Positions 46,317-59,330 of a stretch of 64,000 nucleotides of DNA are shown in pieces. The stretch spans positions 9,362,001 through 9,426,000 of the forward strand of contig OW051496.1 of the NCBI GenBank assembly GCA_932521035.1, in the 5' to 3' direction. The notes beneath the pieces are model-generated. The model was not told where the DNA came from and ran no database searches. It saw only the letters and a list, made by a program, of their open reading frames with translations. This DNA is from Oscheius dolichura (taxonomy: Eukaryota > Nematoda > Chromadorea > Rhabditida > Rhabditidae). The translations under genes and the position numbers were made by a program. Within the stretch, counting starts at the first letter, position 1. Each line of letters opens with the position of its first letter.

Positions 46317-48697
46317 TTACAGCTCTTCCTGATCCTTGCGGTTGTTCTGCAACCCTAAATATATTTTTAAATATATTCAAATATTATTGTAATAACTTAC
46401 TTCTTCCATAAGCGCGCAGATCATCGATCTCCTTGCAATATTTGCAGAGACAGTCTTTATACTTGCAGATGTCGATCTGCTTCTTTCCGACCCCTGAAAA
46501 TCTCTTAATTAATTTAAAAAATACTTTAAAAACATACACTTGCGGCAGTCCTTCCATAGACTGGTCTTGCCGTGCACCTTGCACTTTTTGCACAGTTTGG
46601 GCTGCCGTTGTCGATACGGTTGTGCCTCCGGTTCTTCTGGCTCAGGATGTGGCACCGCTGGCTCTTGTTGGTCTGGATGCGGCTCTGGCTCTTCTTCTTC
46701 GGGAAGTGGCTGTGCCTGTGGCCGCGGCTCTTCTTCCTCTTGACGTAGAATTACCTGCTCTACATTTGACGGTCCAGCTTGAAGCTCCTCTTCTTCTTGA
46801 GTAGGGACTGGGACAACCGCCACCACAGGGTGCGCCTTCATAATTTTCATTAGATCTTGGAACAGTTTCTCGCTGGTTTCTTCTCTTCTCTCGTTCTCTC
46901 GTCCCGGTTCTTCTTTTATTTCTACTTTAATTTTTGCCAGTGGCACCTGAAACCGCCCTTTATTAATTCCTAAAGATCCTAACAACCTGTCTAGCGGGAA
47001 CGGTGGAAGATAAAAGAGACGAGAGGGTGGCGGACCCAGTAGAAGATGAGGTGCTCGCTTCCAGGCCGTCAGGAAAATGGGCCTGAAAATTCAAATATCC
47101 CACGTTGCTAAAATTTTAAAAATATACCTCGTTCCTTTTAGCCGGCTTCTCGTCGAAGAGGGTGAATAAGTCGGAGAGGTCCGGCTTTTTTTCTTTTACG
47201 GTCTCTGCCTAAAATGGGGGTTGTTTTAAATTCATCGGTCTTTTTCACATACCACTCGCTGGTGGGGAATTTCCACAGCCTTAGGCATCTCCTGGGGTGT
47301 CTGGGGAGTCCAACTCTGCCGGCTTCTTCCACTTGACTGGGGGGTCAGAAGCCCTGGGACGACGGGGCGAGGGGCCGGGTCCCCCACGGGGATCGAGATG
47401 GTCGTGGCCGTGACCATCCGGCGAATTTCTTCCAGCGGAGCCTCCCAATAAATAGGATGGAAGTTCGGTGGCCAGGCGTGCTAAATTTTTAGATAAAAAT
47501 TTTGAAAAATTGAGTGAGAACAAACCTGGGTGTTACGAGGATGGGCGGTTCCTTGGGCAACCGTATCCAAAAATGGTTGGCCCTTAAAAAGTTAGTTTTA
47601 TTATGAAAGCGAGGTTAAAAATGATAAATTAGCTGACTTACAAGGAACTGGGAGGTGTGGGCGGGGACGGCAGACTGGCCTCCATAGCTGGCCCACTGCC
47701 CCTGTTCTCCATGTTGAGGGCCTTGTGGAGCAGAGCCGCCCACCATCTGAAAAATAGGCTTATCTCTCCTAGCTTTAGCAAGAAACTCACGTGTGGGTGG
47801 TAACGATTGCCTCCTCCGCCGGCGAGGGGCACACAGACCATCTGGCCTCCCGGTTGCTGCTGCATCGGGAATTGTTGCCCCTAGAAAATTAAAAATTTCC
47901 GTTTTTTGTATTACAGTTCCAGTCGTGTATCTTTTTGACAATATTTCAAGACTTTTGCTCAAAATTCAAGTGAAAGAAAGCCAAATTCCGGGACGAGGCC
48001 AATAACAATACTTAACAGTTCCTTTTTGTGCCTGTCCCCTTGATGACAGCGAGCCCCATAAAAAGTAACAGACAGCCTACTGGTAGGCACGGACCCTTCC
48101 TTTGGAGCTACAGAAAATCAGTCCCCTCTTGCCACTTTGCCCCCTTACAACAAACACCAACCTGGTATCCTTGCGGAATACCATTTTGTGTCCCGTAGTA
48201 GCCAGGAGGGAGTCCCATGTGTGGGACACCTGCCATCTGCTGCTGCTGGTAAGCCAGTTGTTGCTGCTGATGGTGTTGCATCATATGAGGAGGATGTTGC
48301 CTTCTCTAAACGATCATTTTGTTTACATTTTATTCTAATTAGAGTTACCTGGCTTTGTCCGGGAGCTCCTCTTCCAAAACCAGGAGCCACGCCCCTCTGA
48401 AAACCGTTCATTTTTGGCAAAAGCAGGGAAATCGCCGTTACCTCCTCAATAAACATTATCTCTTCGGAGAAATTTCCTCCGAAGGGGGCGGCTCCCATTG
48501 GAGCCATCGGCTGTCCGCCCATGGGCTGGTTGCCCACAGGACGGCCTCCCAGTTGCTGGAACTGGACGACAGCCTGGCCCATGGGGTAGTTGGTACCAAT
48601 AGGGTACACAATATCTTAAAGAAACGGATCGTTAAAAGCATAATGTTATGGACTGACTATTAATGTTGCTATTAGGACCATTCGGCGAGAAAGCCAT
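46317..48697 (-). CDS. DM-like zinc-module gene B
   Basis: About twelve exons from ATG 48697 (MAFSPNGPNSNINS). The N-terminal half is Gly/Pro/Gln-rich: YPMGQAVVQFQQLGG, then MMQHHQQQQLAYQQQQMAGV and GGGGNRYHPH. Shared boxes follow: GQWASYGGQSAVP, TAHPRNTQ, KPDLSDLFTLFDEKPA, SEKLFQDLMKIM, then a Glu/Pro-rich stretch. The zinc module is PKLCKKCKVHGKTSLWKDCR (exon to 46538), phase-1 intron, then WVGKKQIDICKYKDCLCKYC with KEIDDLRAYGR (46401-46493). The tail exon 46317-46354 reads LQNNRKDQEEL and stop. Phases of the last three exons agree. The second half, CKYKDCLCKYC, fits the DM C-x4-C-x-C-x2-C site. A potential SUMO/regulatory acidic region precedes it. It is the most complete member for comparison with A. 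Confidence 0.82.
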
Positions 48698-50399
48698 GAT
48701 GGCAAGCTGCTAACTACGGTTCAAGCCTAAAATTGAAGTGAGTTATCTGGCTAACATTGAAATATTCAGATTTAAAGAGGAATAATGATGTAAGAAGTCA
48801 AAAAGAATTGGTTAGGAATGGATTAACGGCAAATTAGAGAGAATTTTACGAAGCAACACAGAAAAAAAAGCCGAGCAGACTGTGCCACCTACTGGGGAGG
48901 TCATAGAATGTGTTGGGGTTGGGGCGACGCGGTAAAACGCCGCGCGACAGCCTCCCAGAGACGTAGGAGGGAGAGATGACCACTGCCAGCTGACTGAGAG
49001 AGAGCCGACCGCAGTCCGGGGAAGCAATAATTCACAATGATGGATTTAAATATATTAAAGGCTGCAACGAACTGCGACACACGCTAAAAGATTTCGGGGA
49101 GGAGATACTAATCGACTATGGTGGCAGGATCACTTTTAGCTAAAGAGCAATGAAGAAGAGGATGATGGGGAGGGACTTCAACACCTCACAGTTAGCGCAA
49201 CCAAAGTCCCTTCGGCGGGGGAGTCCTTGACTGGTAACCTAACAATGTAAAGGCTGGAGAGCGGCTGCCGGGGCTATCTGTTTATGAATGGACTTCCGAA
49301 GGAGGGGATGTCTCATACGGTGACGAAAAAAAACACAGGATTCATAACGCTCGGCCCCCGCCAGCCAAATTACATTCCGGCCGTCTCCCGCACCATCTCC
49401 TACGTTACGGCTTAGTCTAGACTTTCACAACAAAATCAGAAAATTTGCAAGGAATGGGGCTCTTTTCAATTCTTTTTACCCACTCCCTACCATATAAAAT
49501 AAAGAAAAATGAAGAAAACAGCCCATAAAACCCTTGGGAACCTGGATTTCAAAGAAAAAGTCAGACACTGCCTTTTATCCGCCGCCACCATAAAGACAGA
49601 CAGCTGGGCGACATTTTTTTGTTCGTTTTATATAGACAGGCAGCCTTTTCCCTTTCTATTGCTCCATTTATTGGGGGAATGGTAATCAAAATTGGGGGAA
49701 ACCGGCTTCCCCTCCCAGCTGCCCTCTTGGAATCGGCATCTGCCCTCTCTCGTCTTATTTCCAGCCGTACTATCCCCAACAGAACGGTCATATGAATTGA
49801 ATTAGAGTAACTTTTGTCTTGCAGATTACGGTAGTCAATTCCGTAGTCCTGTTGTTCTATTTTTATGGGGACGAGGTGTGGCGCACCCAAAATGCCCCCA
49901 CAAAAGGCCATAAAAGTTAGGATTTTACAAGGATGAAATTGTAAAAGTATACGTTAATGTGGAGAACAATAAGGGCTGTAAAATGGATGGGGATCTAGGA
50001 ACCAGCCAGATAATAGGGAGATCTCTCTAGCGGACACGAGAGAGTAGATAAAGTGACGTAATAATGGGGCAGATGATGGGAGGTAGGCAGTAAGGCAATA
50101 AAATGTGATTAATACCAGATGAAGAAAGTGTTGTTATGTTAAAAAAGCGGTTTATAAAGATTTTTGAGGATAAAAACCCTAAAAAGGTATAAAAGATGAT
50201 GATTTTCCCAGGAATAATGTCTCCCAGGCGGTGGGAACGAAAAGAAACGGACAGTTTTGATACAAAACAGCTGAATTGCGCTCAAGGAGGAACGGGCATG
50301 TTTCGAATTGCGAAATCTTCCTACTGGCTGGTCTCCCCCGGCGGCATGGTTCGATCAAAGATCGCGTCCAGAGGATGCGACACCCGCTCCTGCCTTCCT
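48698..50399. other. Spacer between genes B and C
   Basis: Upstream region of gene B. It contains a diverged hairpin repeat (49183-49203) but no supported gene. Confidence 0.5.
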
Positions 50400-52032
50400 T
50401 CACACTCTCTTTCCGAGGTAGGGACATTTGTCAACACAGTGTTCCGAGCGCCAAAGCAACGAGATTTCCAAAAAAAAAAGAAGTCGACGGAAGAGATTTC
50501 CAAAACAAAAGTCGACGGAAGCTGTTGGCGGGGCAGCTGCCATCTGCGGTGCGTTGTTCTGGATAATCTTCAGAACAAGGCCGGTCAAAATACTGGTAGA
50601 GAGGGGCTGCATAGGACCTAGGCCAGTCGGTACGATATCCTGAAAAGATTGTTTCCTTTTCTTTTTTGGGTGCCTACGAACCTCAGGGGCCTGCTCCCTA
50701 TTGGCCTCGTCTTCTGATTCAGGGGGCGTGTCCACAATTTCCCCTTCTTCAAGACCCTCTTGATGGCCACCTTCATTCTCCACATCGACTTGCTCATCCG
50801 CATTTCCTCGAGCTTGTGCTTTCTGCTGACCATCTTCTTCAGCCCTTCCAGCCATCCCAGCGCCGGCCATTGGTACCTAAAATCCATTTTTATTGGCCGA
50901 TTTACCGTGACAAACTTCATCTTCTACTGCTGAGCTCGGGGCTTCCCCTGCTCGAATATCTCCTCCAAACAGATCACAGATGGCTGGCTTTTTCTAAAAT
51001 GGTCAATTACTCCTTACGACTTATATAAGCAGATACCTCAGCATGCAGTGGAGGAACGTGTATTGGGTTCTCGGCCGTTCCGTCTTCCCATAGACGACGT
51101 GCTTGATTTCGCTGCGGGAACAGGGCATCTTCTTCAGATAGAGGCGGGCGAATACCTCTTTTTTGATTCTGGAAAGATGGAATTACCCCGGTGACTTGAT
51201 TTTCCTTACCGGGTGGCCAGATCGGTTCTCTGTGAGATTATTTATCGGTGGAGTGAGCATATCTCCTGTAGAAGCTGGGCTATGAACGGTCTAAAATGGT
51301 TATTTAGTAGATGATGTAAGGAGTGATGTAAAGTGGAGAAATTTGGCCACATTACGAGGATGGGGAGCTAAACAATGGAAGGACTGCTTATGAAGAAATG
51401 TGATTTGTAGCGGAGAAAGAGAAAATTTGAAATTCTGGACTCGAACATCCCGTGAAATCCGCAAAGACCAGAAATTCCTGGTTACCCGGAAAAATACACC
51501 CACCCCATGTTTACATGATCTTCTCACCCCCATTGACCCAGCTACTCTACAGCTGACTTACCGGAATGAAAGGCACTCCCCCGCGAAGCTGGGTGCCGTA
51601 GATCGGTGGGGTGCCACCTGCTCTCATATTAGGACTGTAGAAAATCGAGGGCATTTGACCCTGAAAAAGATGTTGACATCTTCTGTAACAGAAAAATCCC
51701 ACGTAGAAGTAAGGAAAAGGAACGGCCTGGGGAATGTTTAGATTTAGCGGCTGGCCATGTTGTTGGCCGGGCTTCAAGAAGAAAACATTTTAAAAAAATT
51801 GCCTAAAAAACTCCTTACCTGGTTCTGTGCAAAAAGGCCACCATAATTCCCAAACAGCAGAGGATAACTTTCTGCTTGTGAAGAAGCTTGACCGAATGGC
51901 CAGTTGCCCAGAAAATTAGCTAAAAGGATGATACAGTAAGAATCTGAAGGTAGTAGACTTACGGATCTGGCTACTCAGGTTATTCTGGTTACTCTGGTTA
52001 TTATTTTCACCATTAGAATTTGGGAGTACCAT
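50400..52032 (-). CDS. Paralogue C of the DM-like array, no DM module found
   Basis: ATG 52032 starts MVLPNSNGENNNQSNQNNLS. Further exon-like blocks: FLGNWPFGQASSQAES (about 51830-51920), PLNLNIPQAVPFPYFY plus GQMPSIFYSPNMRAGGTPPI (51560-51770), CLAPHPRNVA (about 51350), NQKRGIRPPLSEEDALF (51040-51175), KKPAICDLFGGDIRAGEAP (about 50905-50990) and an acidic/Lys-rich exon (about 50560-50880) ending KKKRKQSFQDIV. These correspond to boxes in A, B and D. After LKIIQNNAPQ the expected CxxCxxH is absent; instead a roughly 30-bp unit containing TTCCGTCGACTT is repeated in tandem and the frame ends. It may be truncated, or the module may have diverged beyond recognition; the 3' end is uncertain. Confidence 0.55.
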
Positions 52033-53379
52033 TTTGACAACAGATACACTCTTATTTGGGTTTACCTTGAAAGCTAAAATTTAAGATGAGATGACAGTTC
52101 GAAAGAATCGGCTTCAATCCGAAAGGAAAGAAAAATAAGGTAACGGAGGAGGCCAAGAGGGACTGGCAGGAAAGAGATCACAGCCTACCGTCTCCCATAC
52201 ATGGCGGGGCCAGTCGGCCGGCCACGTGCCTGGGCATGACATCCCAAGGCAGAGCACAAGACCGGAACGATTAGAAAGGTAGCCAGTTTAATTGTAAAGG
52301 AAGATTAAAATAGAGAGAAGGGGAGAAGGGCGCACGCTGACCATTCAATCTCTGAACTGGCCATCCCCCCGCCACCAGCTCTTGTCAACAAGCAAAAAAA
52401 TATTTGACTCACGCTATCTGCAGCGGTCTATGGCATCAAAAGATCAAGCTAGCAAAAAAAGTGCGGGGGAGCTAGACAGTTTTATTACTCACAGGCGGGC
52501 GTTTGGCAGCCTGCTCCTGTGGCGGCCACGGGGGTTAAGAAATTTATCCCTTTATCGTCAGACACAAAAAAGAAACACCGAAGCGCTTTAATAAAGGGTA
52601 GAGTTTTAAAAACGGAGAGAAAGGGAAAGAGAACGAGCTGACAGATCGAAGAGAAGAGAATGTTAATATCCCCAAAAGGGTGGCGTTTGTCTATCCGCCC
52701 TGCGCTGTATGGTTAGTATAGCTCATTCGTATTTCTCTTTCTCACAATAAACAGGAGAGGGGCGCTTATGAGAACAATGATTGATTGCTTTCGTAAAGTC
52801 GAAGGAATATCTCCAGTAGTAGAGGCAAGATTCCCCCGATGGAAATTGATCCCGAGTGGCGAATTTTTACCGAAATTCAGTTAGTCGTATAAAAGAGGTC
52901 TCGTCGGCTCTAGTCACCCTTGTTTAAAAAAATAGGTGAGTTTATGGACAGAGGATCTGCCATTTTGCGTACATAGCCCATTGCTGTAACTGGGTGACCT
53001 TCCAGGCGACTGTGACTCGGCTTCCTCTTCAATTCACGTTATCATTTCTCTCAAATCATTTCAAGTTTCCTACCGAGAAGAGGATAATGTCTATTTACTC
53101 GAGAGCCATGTTTAAAATGACAGAATAATCGGGGGCGACGCATTCCCACGAGGAGCGGCGCGCGCTTTGGTGAAAAATACGGGGCGAAGAGTCACGTATA
53201 TTTTATTTTGGCTGACCTTTCATGACCGATAAGATGACTTATGGGAATGGCTGACGGGACGAGAAAAAAGAGTTGGTCGAATATGCAGAAGGGGACCAAG
53301 TATTCAAAAACAATACAGGTAGGCTAGACTGGAAGGAGTGAGCAGGGCCCGGTCCGGCAAGGGGGAGGAGTTACAAATG
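52033..53379. other. Spacer upstream of gene C
   Basis: No supported open frame or repeat was recognised. Confidence 0.4.
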
Positions 53380-53600
53380 TCTAGACTGTTTTTTTTCCGT
53401 CTCTCACACATATATGAATCAATATATGAATTCCGTGGCTCCGGCACTTTCGGCAACACGAGGGCTGCATTTTGACTGCTGCTCGAGGCGGTGGGGGGTT
53501 GCCGTTGGTCTTGTTCTATTGAATTCTCCATTTATATTGTATCGATCTTATCATTGTTCAAAGCGATTTCGCCATAATCCAAAGTAACAGCAGGGGGAAC
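53380..53600 (-). pseudogene. Relic of a DM-like module exon
   Basis: One frame reads MENSIEQDQRQPPTASSSS, parallel to MENPVGQDQSP in gene D. A different frame just after it reads CCRKCRSHGIHILIHICV, which keeps C-x2-C-x2-H-x8-C. An in-frame stop precedes the first part, where gene D has VITLDSDEDDSMEMEN. Frame change plus stop indicate a dead copy. No second-half exon was found downstream. Confidence 0.7.
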
Positions 53601-54283
53601 AGACGACGATTGCCCCCAGCTCGGAAAGAAGGAAAGAACAGGATCAAGGGGAGGATATTTTATGGTGCTTTTCCAAAAATAGGGTTACGGGAACGAATGG
53701 CAAAACCTTCCCTGTGGGACCGTTTGAGCAAACGTGATCGGGATATTCGATTTCTCTCGATTTCTCTTCGCCATTTAACCGAAAGGTTCCGAAGTACTGT
53801 ACATTACAGTCTGTAATACTATTTTTAGGAATTGGACAACAGATTTTTTGAGTTTCACATTTTAGATAAGATTTATTTGAGCTAAATTCAATAATTTACT
53901 GACTTATTTTTCCGACGATAAAACTAGTGCTACAATTTTAAAGTAAACAAGCAAAAAAGGGCGGGGTAAAGGAATTGAAAGGATTGAATTGAATAAAAAG
54001 ATGAAATGAAGAAATAACTGCTTTGAATTAGAAAGAAATCAGTATAGTTTTGTATCTGACAAGTTTCTTTTTCCTTCGATAGACAGGAGTCGAGAAATGT
54101 CACAAAATATGTCAATTTTCACAGTCCCTTCGTTTCATTTTTCTTATTTTTCGGAGAGTTTCAAAAGTTACAAAGTTTTCAACAGTTTTACGAGAGGATT
54201 CTAGGCAAAGCTAAATTTCAAAATATATTTTAAAAAGTTGTATAATTTAGGAAAAACAACTGCTTTGAGACACCGGATAGGGC

Positions 54284-56598
54284 CTAGTTCTTCTTCTCCT
54301 TCTCTCTATTAGAGTCTCCATTTTTCTTCATTGCTTTTTTGTTGTCCACGTACTCTATAGAGCACAGCTCTTCATCAACCAATATAGTATAACTCACGTC
54401 TCACATAAGTCCGCATTTTGTCCACTTTCTCACAGTTCAAACACAAACATCTATCATAGGGGCATGCTCTCCAATGTATTCCGCTTTTAGGACACCCTTT
54501 CCCTAAAAATTCTTGATTAAATAAGTAAACCAGGGAAACTACATCCACTGCAGAGCTGTTTCAATCGGTGAATTTTATGGTTCTTGCATTTTCGGCAGAA
54601 TTGAGCCTGTTTTCCAGCTGCTGCTGGAGATTGGTCTTGTCCCACTGGATTCTCCATTTCCATGGAATCGTCTTCATCACTGTCCAAAGTAATCACCTCA
54701 TCATCCAGAATAATAACTGGCGGGTAAGCAGGAAGAGATTCCCTCTCCTGTTTGAAGATATTCTAAAAACGAATGATTCTCTACTAATTTTAACAGACTA
54801 CAGCGATCTCCTTGCCCTCTTCCAGTGTCAATGGAACTTTTCCTTCTTCTATTACTGTCATCACCTCATTATTATCAAAATAGTCCTCCAAACTACTAAA
54901 ATCGTCGTCATCATCGTCATCGTCATTCAGATTAAGAACTAGGGATTGAACAGGGCGGGGTATACACTTCTCTTTGAAGATAGGCTGAACAAACGACTGG
55001 TCCTGTGCCATATGACCATCCAAGTCTGGTATGGAATGGTTACGAACCAATGCTTCACGTTCCGGTGCTGGAAGAACTTCCTCCTGTTGCGGTGTCACTA
55101 GGACTTCCTCCTTTCCCATAATGTTCACTAATTCATCAAGTAAGTCAGGCATCGCCCTCAGATGAAGAGGATATTTGTAGTCTTCTTCGAAGTTACTCTA
55201 AAACTCATCGTTTCCTCAATAGTTTCCAATTACCACAGCGAGTTCGTTGTGTTCCTCTTTTTTTCCACTCCATTCCCTCTCCCGATGCTCTGTTTCGCTC
55301 CCTTTTCCCATTTGATCCATGCGTCTTTCTCCCAACTGATCATCTTCTTCCTGTAGAAGTTCCTGCTTACAATCTTTGTCATTTCCAAGGATTCTACAGG
55401 CTTCAGTCAGTACAATCTCAAGGTTCCCTTGTTAACAATTGGAAAACCTTGCCAACTTCATTTTCTCCTTGCGGCGAAATAAACGACGGCAGGGCGGAGG
55501 ACCCAATGGAACTGGCGGTGTCTTCCACTGGAAGATAAAGGCTCATCTGAACTTTCTTCATATTCTGAATTTATTTTGATCATTCCACCTCATTTTTCGT
55601 TTGTTCAACATTCATGTGGATGTCCGGAATATATTCAAAAAGATGACGACGATCAGGCTTCGTCTCATAGATCCGCGGAGACTGAAAATAACTCAACCAG
55701 CTGATTTTAAATTGTGTGGTTGTATACCGAAGCTTTCCGATGGCGAGATTCCATTTGAGGAGTAAAGAACGGAGCTTCCATCAGGAGTGAGCCTAGAGTT
55801 CCCTGTGAGAGGGTATCTTCCAGGGGATTCTGTCAAAATGCCACTTTTCGCAACTCGTTCCATCTTACCTGATCTGTTTCAGAACTGTTCCTTCTCGGTT
55901 GGCACTGTTCATACTCAAACGGCTTATTTTCGGATGGGTGATATGGAACAAACCTCTTTGTTATGAGGATGAGGAGTTTCGCCATTGGAATTGCAGAGCA
56001 AGACGTTCAGCTGAAAAGGGAGGCAATTATCAAAACGTCAGCCTCGTATTGCCCCTATAAACGACTTACCGTGAGTCTACTGGTGTTATACTGAATTCCA
56101 TCGACGGAAGGCAGTGTTGTCGTCATGGAAAGACAATAGACAGAGGAGGCACCACTCATCGGCAACTGGAATTGATTTGGATATCTTGTAACTCTTCTCG
56201 GGACGTTCACGTATGGCTGATGATGATGTGTGTATGGCCCATACCAAATGGGGACGCTCTGTTGAGGCAGTCCCTTCAATAACAGATTAATTCAATTTCC
56301 TGATATTGCCTTACCGGATGTACTACCAAATATCCTAGTGAGCTGCTAAAATCGCTAGCAAACGACGTCTGAAATCGAGTTGTCCTAGATTAAATGAGGG
56401 GAAAACCTGTACATCTTGAACCAGAGGAAGTGGAGCCCCCATTTGAGAGGGAGCCGCCCTCCTGTTCCAGCTATTCCCCAGAAAATAAGCTAAACTGCGA
56501 ATACAGTAATGATAATTAGTTGATTTTGGAAAGAAAAAAAATTTAAAACTCACGTTGGCTTGTGTTTATTCCATTCTGACCCACGAAAGGGAAAGACA
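54284..56598 (-). CDS. DM-like zinc-module gene D
   Basis: ATG 56598 starts MSFPFVGQNGINTSQ. Upstream blocks: FLGNSWNRRAAPSQMGAPLP, SLGYLVVHP, GLPQQSVPIWYGPYTHHHQP, LNVLLCNSNGETPHPHNK (HPRN-box variant) and ETKPDRRHLFEYIPDIHMNV. An acidic exon with DDDDDDDFSSLEDYFDNNEV (54800-55150) follows. The zinc module is QFCRKCKNHKIHRLKQLCSG (54543-54762), phase-1 intron, WKGCPKSGIHWRACPYDRC then LCLNCEKVDKMRTYVR (54398-54502); the tail exon 54284-54354 reads QYVDNKKAMKKNGDSNREKE and stops after KKN. All three last junctions agree in phase. Unlike the other members it also has HWRAC, which could supply a His-x3-Cys pair as in classic DM domains. A SIM-like acidic run (VIILDDEVITLDSDEDD) precedes the module. 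Confidence 0.83.
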
Positions 56599-57462
56599 TG
56601 GCAAATCACTGATAGCGGTGAACTTATGTTTATCTTAAAAATAGTTTGTTCTTTAGCTAGAAGCTAAAGATTTCTAGTGAAAAATGGACTCAAAAAATTG
56701 GAACAAGAGGTAATAAACAGCGAATGAGAGAGAGAAAACAAGGAAGAAGACAAAATTCATCTGATTGTCGAGTTGTGAGAAGATCAGAAAGGAGGAAGTA
56801 ATAATTGAATGATGAATGGCATGTAATTTAATTACAAAACTCTGTAGTTAATACTGAAGTGGCGGTTCTCCCCTTTTATGGTGTTCAAAATTGGTTCAGG
56901 CCATTTTTAACTAGCCAATGGTGCGTTCTCTGCAGCGTAACATGCACGTGCCGTCCAGCTGTGGGCTCGATCGTCCCGGAGCCCAAAGACCAAGCCGTAA
57001 CAGGCAGAAGAAACAGCTGGGAGGATGAGTTCAAACCAGATCTCTCTAAAAGAGCTCGGCTTTCATTTTTGATACATGAAAATTGAAGAAAATGGATCAA
57101 AAATGCTTCTGAATTGATTTTATACAACGTTTGGAAAATGGAAAAATTTAATTATGCATTTAAAAAAGTACTCTTTTTGGAAAGCTGCACTATTCTGTCA
57201 AAAAGGCGTTCCATTATCTCACCTGTCAATTTTGCCATGAACAGAACCCAATTGCTGATAACCCTGAATTATTTTTTTCTCTCGGCAACCCCTGGAACTG
57301 ATAACCCTGTCCAGGGGAATGCGCAACCAAGAGAGACTAAAGAAAATAACTATTTGGATTTGAAACTTTCTTAGAGAACAAGAGATGGAGTAGGAGTTAT
57401 TTGGGGGCAGTGGAGCAGGCGACGATCGAGTAGATGCTAGCGAGGAGATTCAGTTTTTCTTG
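56599..57462. other. Spacer between genes D and F
   Basis: Upstream region of gene D and the 3' side of gene F. No supported gene. Confidence 0.45.
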
Positions 57463-59330
57463 TTAGGATCGTCTTTGTTCGTCTTTCTTCGCCTTTCTCC
57501 TTTCTAAACCACCAATATTTCACCATATCTTTAACAACTCACTGCTCGCTGCCTCCCGTTCCCGGTCCACTTTCTCGCACTTTGGACAGTGACATTTTTT
57601 CTTCAGGCAGCCTCTGATGAACTTCAACTCGTCTTTCCCAACACTCTGCCCTGAAAATTGTTTAATTAATTAAATAGAAACGATTGCATACATTCGCCAC
57701 ATTCATTTTTAAGTCGGCGCAGCCCGTGATTCCCGCATTTACGGCAATACTGGGGCTTCTTTCCGGCTGCTGGACGTGTCAGGTCGTTGTGGCTGGGACT
57801 GGATGGCTCGTCCCCCTGGAAAAAGAATGTTATACCATCTGAATTATCATTCTTACCGTTTCGCTCTCCTCGTCGCTGTCATCGTCCAAATCCAGAAGAG
57901 GACGGTGAGCCAGCTGGCGGGAAGTGGAAGGCTGGGGAGAGTCTCTGACAGCCAGCTGGTGAGAAGTGAAAGGGCGCTGCTCTTCTTCTTCCTCCACCAC
58001 TACCTTCTGTTGTGAAGCCTTTTGCTGTCTAGCTTTTTCTTGTTCCAACTTCTTCAATCCATTTATAACACCATCCATTAGTACATCATCGAGATCTACA
58101 GTTTGTTCTACAGTGTTCTTCTTCTCCTGGCCAGTTGGTCCGTTTTCTAGTTTCGGCTCGGCCATCTTCATGTCAACATCGTCGTCATCCGAATCCAGGA
58201 AAATGGTTCCGTCGGATTCGTCGCCATCCGAAATTCCATCTGCATTTTCCTCCACGTCATCCTCTGAATCCCAGGCAATAGTCCCCTCGGAATCATCACC
58301 ATCTGAATATGTATGTTCCTCCTCGTCGCCATCCAGAATGGCCAGGAGAGGTCCTCTCTCCGGCAAGATGTAGTTCTGAAAAGGGCCAGTTCTATAGGGA
58401 TATTCCCGAACCACTGTGAAGCTTCCATCTTCCTTCTCCACTATATGGGCCATTCCTTCTAATTCTTCCTCATCATTTTCACTCTCATTCCCATCAGGGC
58501 CTTCAGTCCAAATCTAAAAACCCACTTTTAATGCGCAGACTACAATAAGCGGGATAACGTTACTGGGTAGTGGCTTTGCACCCTGTAAGACACGCTTAGC
58601 GGCTGAAATCATTTTAGACGGAGTATCGGTAAGAAATTCCACAGCAAACGGGTTATCTCATAGGGACACGGGAAAGGTTTAGTGTTATCGGTTAGAAGAT
58701 GAGGATGGTATGGAAGAATTGAATAATTTAGACAATTCGAACAGCTGCGACGTTTTCTTACCAGATATCCCATTTGAAACGGCCTGCACCAGGTATATAT
58801 AACTCACAACGACTGCCTCCTCTCCAATGGCTTCAGCTCCCTCGATTTCGTCTTCTTCTTCGCGTTGACTGTGATCTTCCTCGACTGGTGTTTTCATCCC
58901 GGAGTGTTCTGCTTCCTCAGGCTCGTAGACTTCGTCATAGACCTTTAAATCCATTTTAACTTTCCAAAATATCCTTGCCAACCTCCTCTTCCAGAGGAAG
59001 CTGCAGAGCTGGAGGAGAGTCCGGTTGGCCATCTTCTTTGGTCTCAATACCTTCAAAAATATCTGTCCAAATCTAAAATTTCCCTTTTACAATTGAGAAT
59101 TCCTTAAAGACCTCTTGTTCTTCCACAGAGAGGCGTTCCAGGGTCACAGGAGAGCTAGGGGCATCATTAATTTCTTCCGACGAAGAGGACTCCTAAAAGA
59201 ACTTCTCATTTCCACCGTGCCCCTCACCCACCTCCTCCATTCGCTCTTCTCTTTCATTTTTCCCGTCCAGTTCCATTTCTCCCACCAGATATTGTCTCTC
59301 ACCATGTTCCATCCAATCTTCCACTTCCAT
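57463..59330 (-). CDS. DM-like zinc-module gene F
   Basis: Probable start ATG 59330 (MEVEDWMEHGERQYLVGEME); the start is not certain. Acidic exons follow: ESSSSEEINDAPSSPV, WTDIFEGIETKEDGQPDSPP, VYDEVYEPEEAEHSG and a long exon with SDGTIFLDSDDDDVDM and VDLDDVLMDGVINGLKKLEQ. The zinc module is QYCRKCGNHGLRRLKNECGE (exon down to 57692), phase-1 intron, WQSVGKDELKFIRGCLKKKC then HCPKCEKVDREREAAS (57543-57650); the basic tail KRRKAKKDEQRRS ends at 57463. CRKCGNHG and CPKCEKVDRERE are the closest in the array to ordinary DM domains (CARCRNHG; CKKCxLIxERQ). The acidic DSDGTI repeats may act as SUMO-interaction or activation regions, an inference from composition. Confidence 0.83.

Noticed and set aside
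50179-50427. Cysteine-bearing frame after gene C as a diverged DM module
   Set aside because: One Cys-to-Cys distance (11 residues) fits, but the other Cys and the His are missing, so the match may be chance.
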